64,000 nucleotides of DNA from Jiella soli (GTDB taxonomy: Bacteria; Pseudomonadota; Alphaproteobacteria; Rhizobiales; Rhizobiaceae), in the NCBI RefSeq assembly GCF_020615385.1, contig NZ_JAJAVB010000025.1, positions 147,296 through 211,295 on the forward strand, read 5' to 3'. The notes under the pieces are model-generated. The model had not been told where the DNA came from. It saw nothing but the letters and a program-made list of their open reading frames with translations, and did no database searches. Of this stretch, positions 63,272 to 64,000 are shown piece after piece. Each line of letters begins with the position of its first letter. The stretch's first letter is position 1. The position numbers and the translations under genes were made by a program.

Positions 63272-63301
63272 CGATGCGGACGCGGTCCGCATCGTTATAA
63301 C
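63272..63301 (-). promoter_or_regulatory. toxin-antitoxin operator palindrome and -10 element
   Basis: Perfect 10-bp arms CGATGCGGAC / GTCCGCATCG with a 3-nt spacer (63272-63294), 18 nt upstream of the antitoxin ATG. Directly upstream on the minus strand is TATAAC (about 63301-63296), a good -10 hexamer, so a protein on the palindrome would block transcription start. Confidence 0.75.
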
Positions 63302-63331
63302 TAGCGTTCCATCATGACTCCCGCAAGACGC

Positions 63332-64000
63332 TCACTCGGCCGCGAGCTTGTCATGGCCGAGGCGGCGCGACAAATCGCGGATCAGGCTTTCCGCGGCCTC
63401 CGCGATGACCGTGCCCGGAAAGAAGATCGCCGCGGCGCCGGCCTTCTTCAGCGCCTCGACATCCTGGGGCGGGATGACGCCGCCGACGACGATCATGATG
63501 TCGCCGCGCCCCTCCGCTTCGAGCGCGGCCTTCAGTTCGGGCACGAGCGTCAGATGGCCGGCGGCGAGCGAGGAGGCGCCGACGATGTGCACGTCGTTCT
63601 CCACGGCCTGGCGCGCCACTTCCTCCGGCGTCTGGAAGAGCGGACCGATATCGACGTCGAAGCCGAGATCGGCGAAGGCGGAGGCGATGACCTTCTGGCC
63701 ACGGTCGTGGCCGTCCTGCCCCATCTTGGCGACGAGGATGCGCGGGCGACGCCCTTCTGCCTCGGCGAAGGCCTCGCTCAGCGCCTGCACTTTCTCGATC
63801 CGATCCGACATCGTGCCGGCCTCCCGCTTGTAGACGCCGGAAACGATCTGGCTCGTCGCCACATGGCGGCCGAACACGGTCTCCAGCGCCGCCGAGATTT
63901 CGCCGACGGTCGCCTTGGCCCTCGCGGCCGCGATCGAGAGCTCCAGGAGATTGCCGTCTCCCCTCGCGCCGTCGGTGAGGGCGGCGAGCGCCCGTTCCGT
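63332..64000 (-). CDS. scpA: methylmalonyl-CoA mutase, C-terminal part (runs off window)
   Basis: 222 residues visible; the gene continues beyond the right edge. The cobalamin-binding domain is complete: '[65 protein letters not shown]' with the DxHxxG cobalt-ligand motif, preceded by the mutase-barrel end '[20 protein letters not shown]'. Isomerises methylmalonyl-CoA and succinyl-CoA in propionate metabolism. Partner GTPase gene meaB is at 53968-54963. Confidence 0.96.
   Translation of the reverse strand, partial: TERALAALTDGARGDGNLLELSIAAARAKATVGEISAALETVFGRHVATSQIVSGVYKREAGTMSDRIEKVQALSEAFAEAEGRRPRILVAKMGQDGHDRGQKVIASAFADLGFDVDIGPLFQTPEEVARQAVENDVHIVGASSLAAGHLTLVPELKAALEAEGRGDIMIVVGGVIPPQDVEALKKAGAAAIFFPGTVIAEAAESLIRDLSRRLGHDKLAAE

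Overview
The window is one contiguous piece of a GC-rich (by eye roughly 65-70 %) alphaproteobacterial chromosome. The gene families (HWE histidine kinase, rhizobial-type asparaginase, ChvE-less CUT1 sugar ABC systems, BetC, DUF1127-era small proteins, methylmalonyl-CoA mutase with MeaB, a PqqABCDE operon) and the palindromic intergenic repeat at 36.4-36.6 kb point to the order Hyphomicrobiales (Rhizobiales). The family is not decided by the sequence; an Aurantimonadaceae- or Rhizobiaceae-like soil, plant or marine bacterium would fit. No rRNA, tRNA, CRISPR, transposase or prophage was seen; genes are densely packed and mostly intact.

Layout. 0-5.7 kb: HWE kinase and receiver protein, glyQ, a glutathione transferase, a YpfJ-type metallopeptidase and a P-loop kinase. 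5.7-12.5 kb: MATE exporter, a GIY-YIG nuclease bracketed by two inverted REP-like repeats, choline sulfatase (betC) coupled to a glutathione transferase, and a chemoreceptor with a C-terminal CheR-docking pentapeptide. 12.7-20.7 kb: a tandem glycine riboswitch ahead of a DadA-like flavoprotein, an orphan endolysin-like muramidase, otsB-otsA (trehalose), an MFS gene convergent with otsA across a perfect 22-bp palindrome, and ppk2. 20.7-29.2 kb: dioxygenase, an OmpR/EnvZ-type pair divergent from a CpxP-like His-rich periplasmic protein, DUF1045 protein, purU, a PBP5-like lipoprotein and an MFS carrier.

29.3-43.1 kb is the most notable region: a 12-kb run on the minus strand (binding protein, two permeases, ATPase, a GH31 glycosidase, aldose-1-epimerase, SMP30 lactonase, SDR dehydrogenase, second GH31). 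The last GH31 carries the complete K-E-R-W-Y signature of sulfoquinovosidases, so the run reads as import and the first oxidative steps of a sulfo-Entner-Doudoroff route for the plant sulfosugar sulfoquinovose; the lower pathway (dehydratase, aldolase, sulfolactaldehyde dehydrogenase) is not in the window. A FucU-type mutarotase and a COG3618 lactonase are transcribed divergently from the transporter.

43.1-55 kb: a split light-sensing module (single-domain BLUF protein translationally coupled to a PAS-GGDEF-EAL protein), a TauE/SafE exporter, phosphoesterase, DUF3750, asparaginase, a NYN-OST-HTH protein, an AhpD-like/PPOX redox pair with a divergent LysR regulator, an XRE-cupin/GNAT pair, and meaB. 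55.1-58.4 kb: pqqABCDE with an intrinsic terminator placed inside the start of pqqB. 58.5-64 kb: a FeeM-like N-acyl amino acid synthase, a membrane GGDEF-EAL protein, an AbrB-Doc toxin-antitoxin operon overlapping corA with a perfect operator palindrome, and the cobalamin-binding end of methylmalonyl-CoA mutase running off the right edge.
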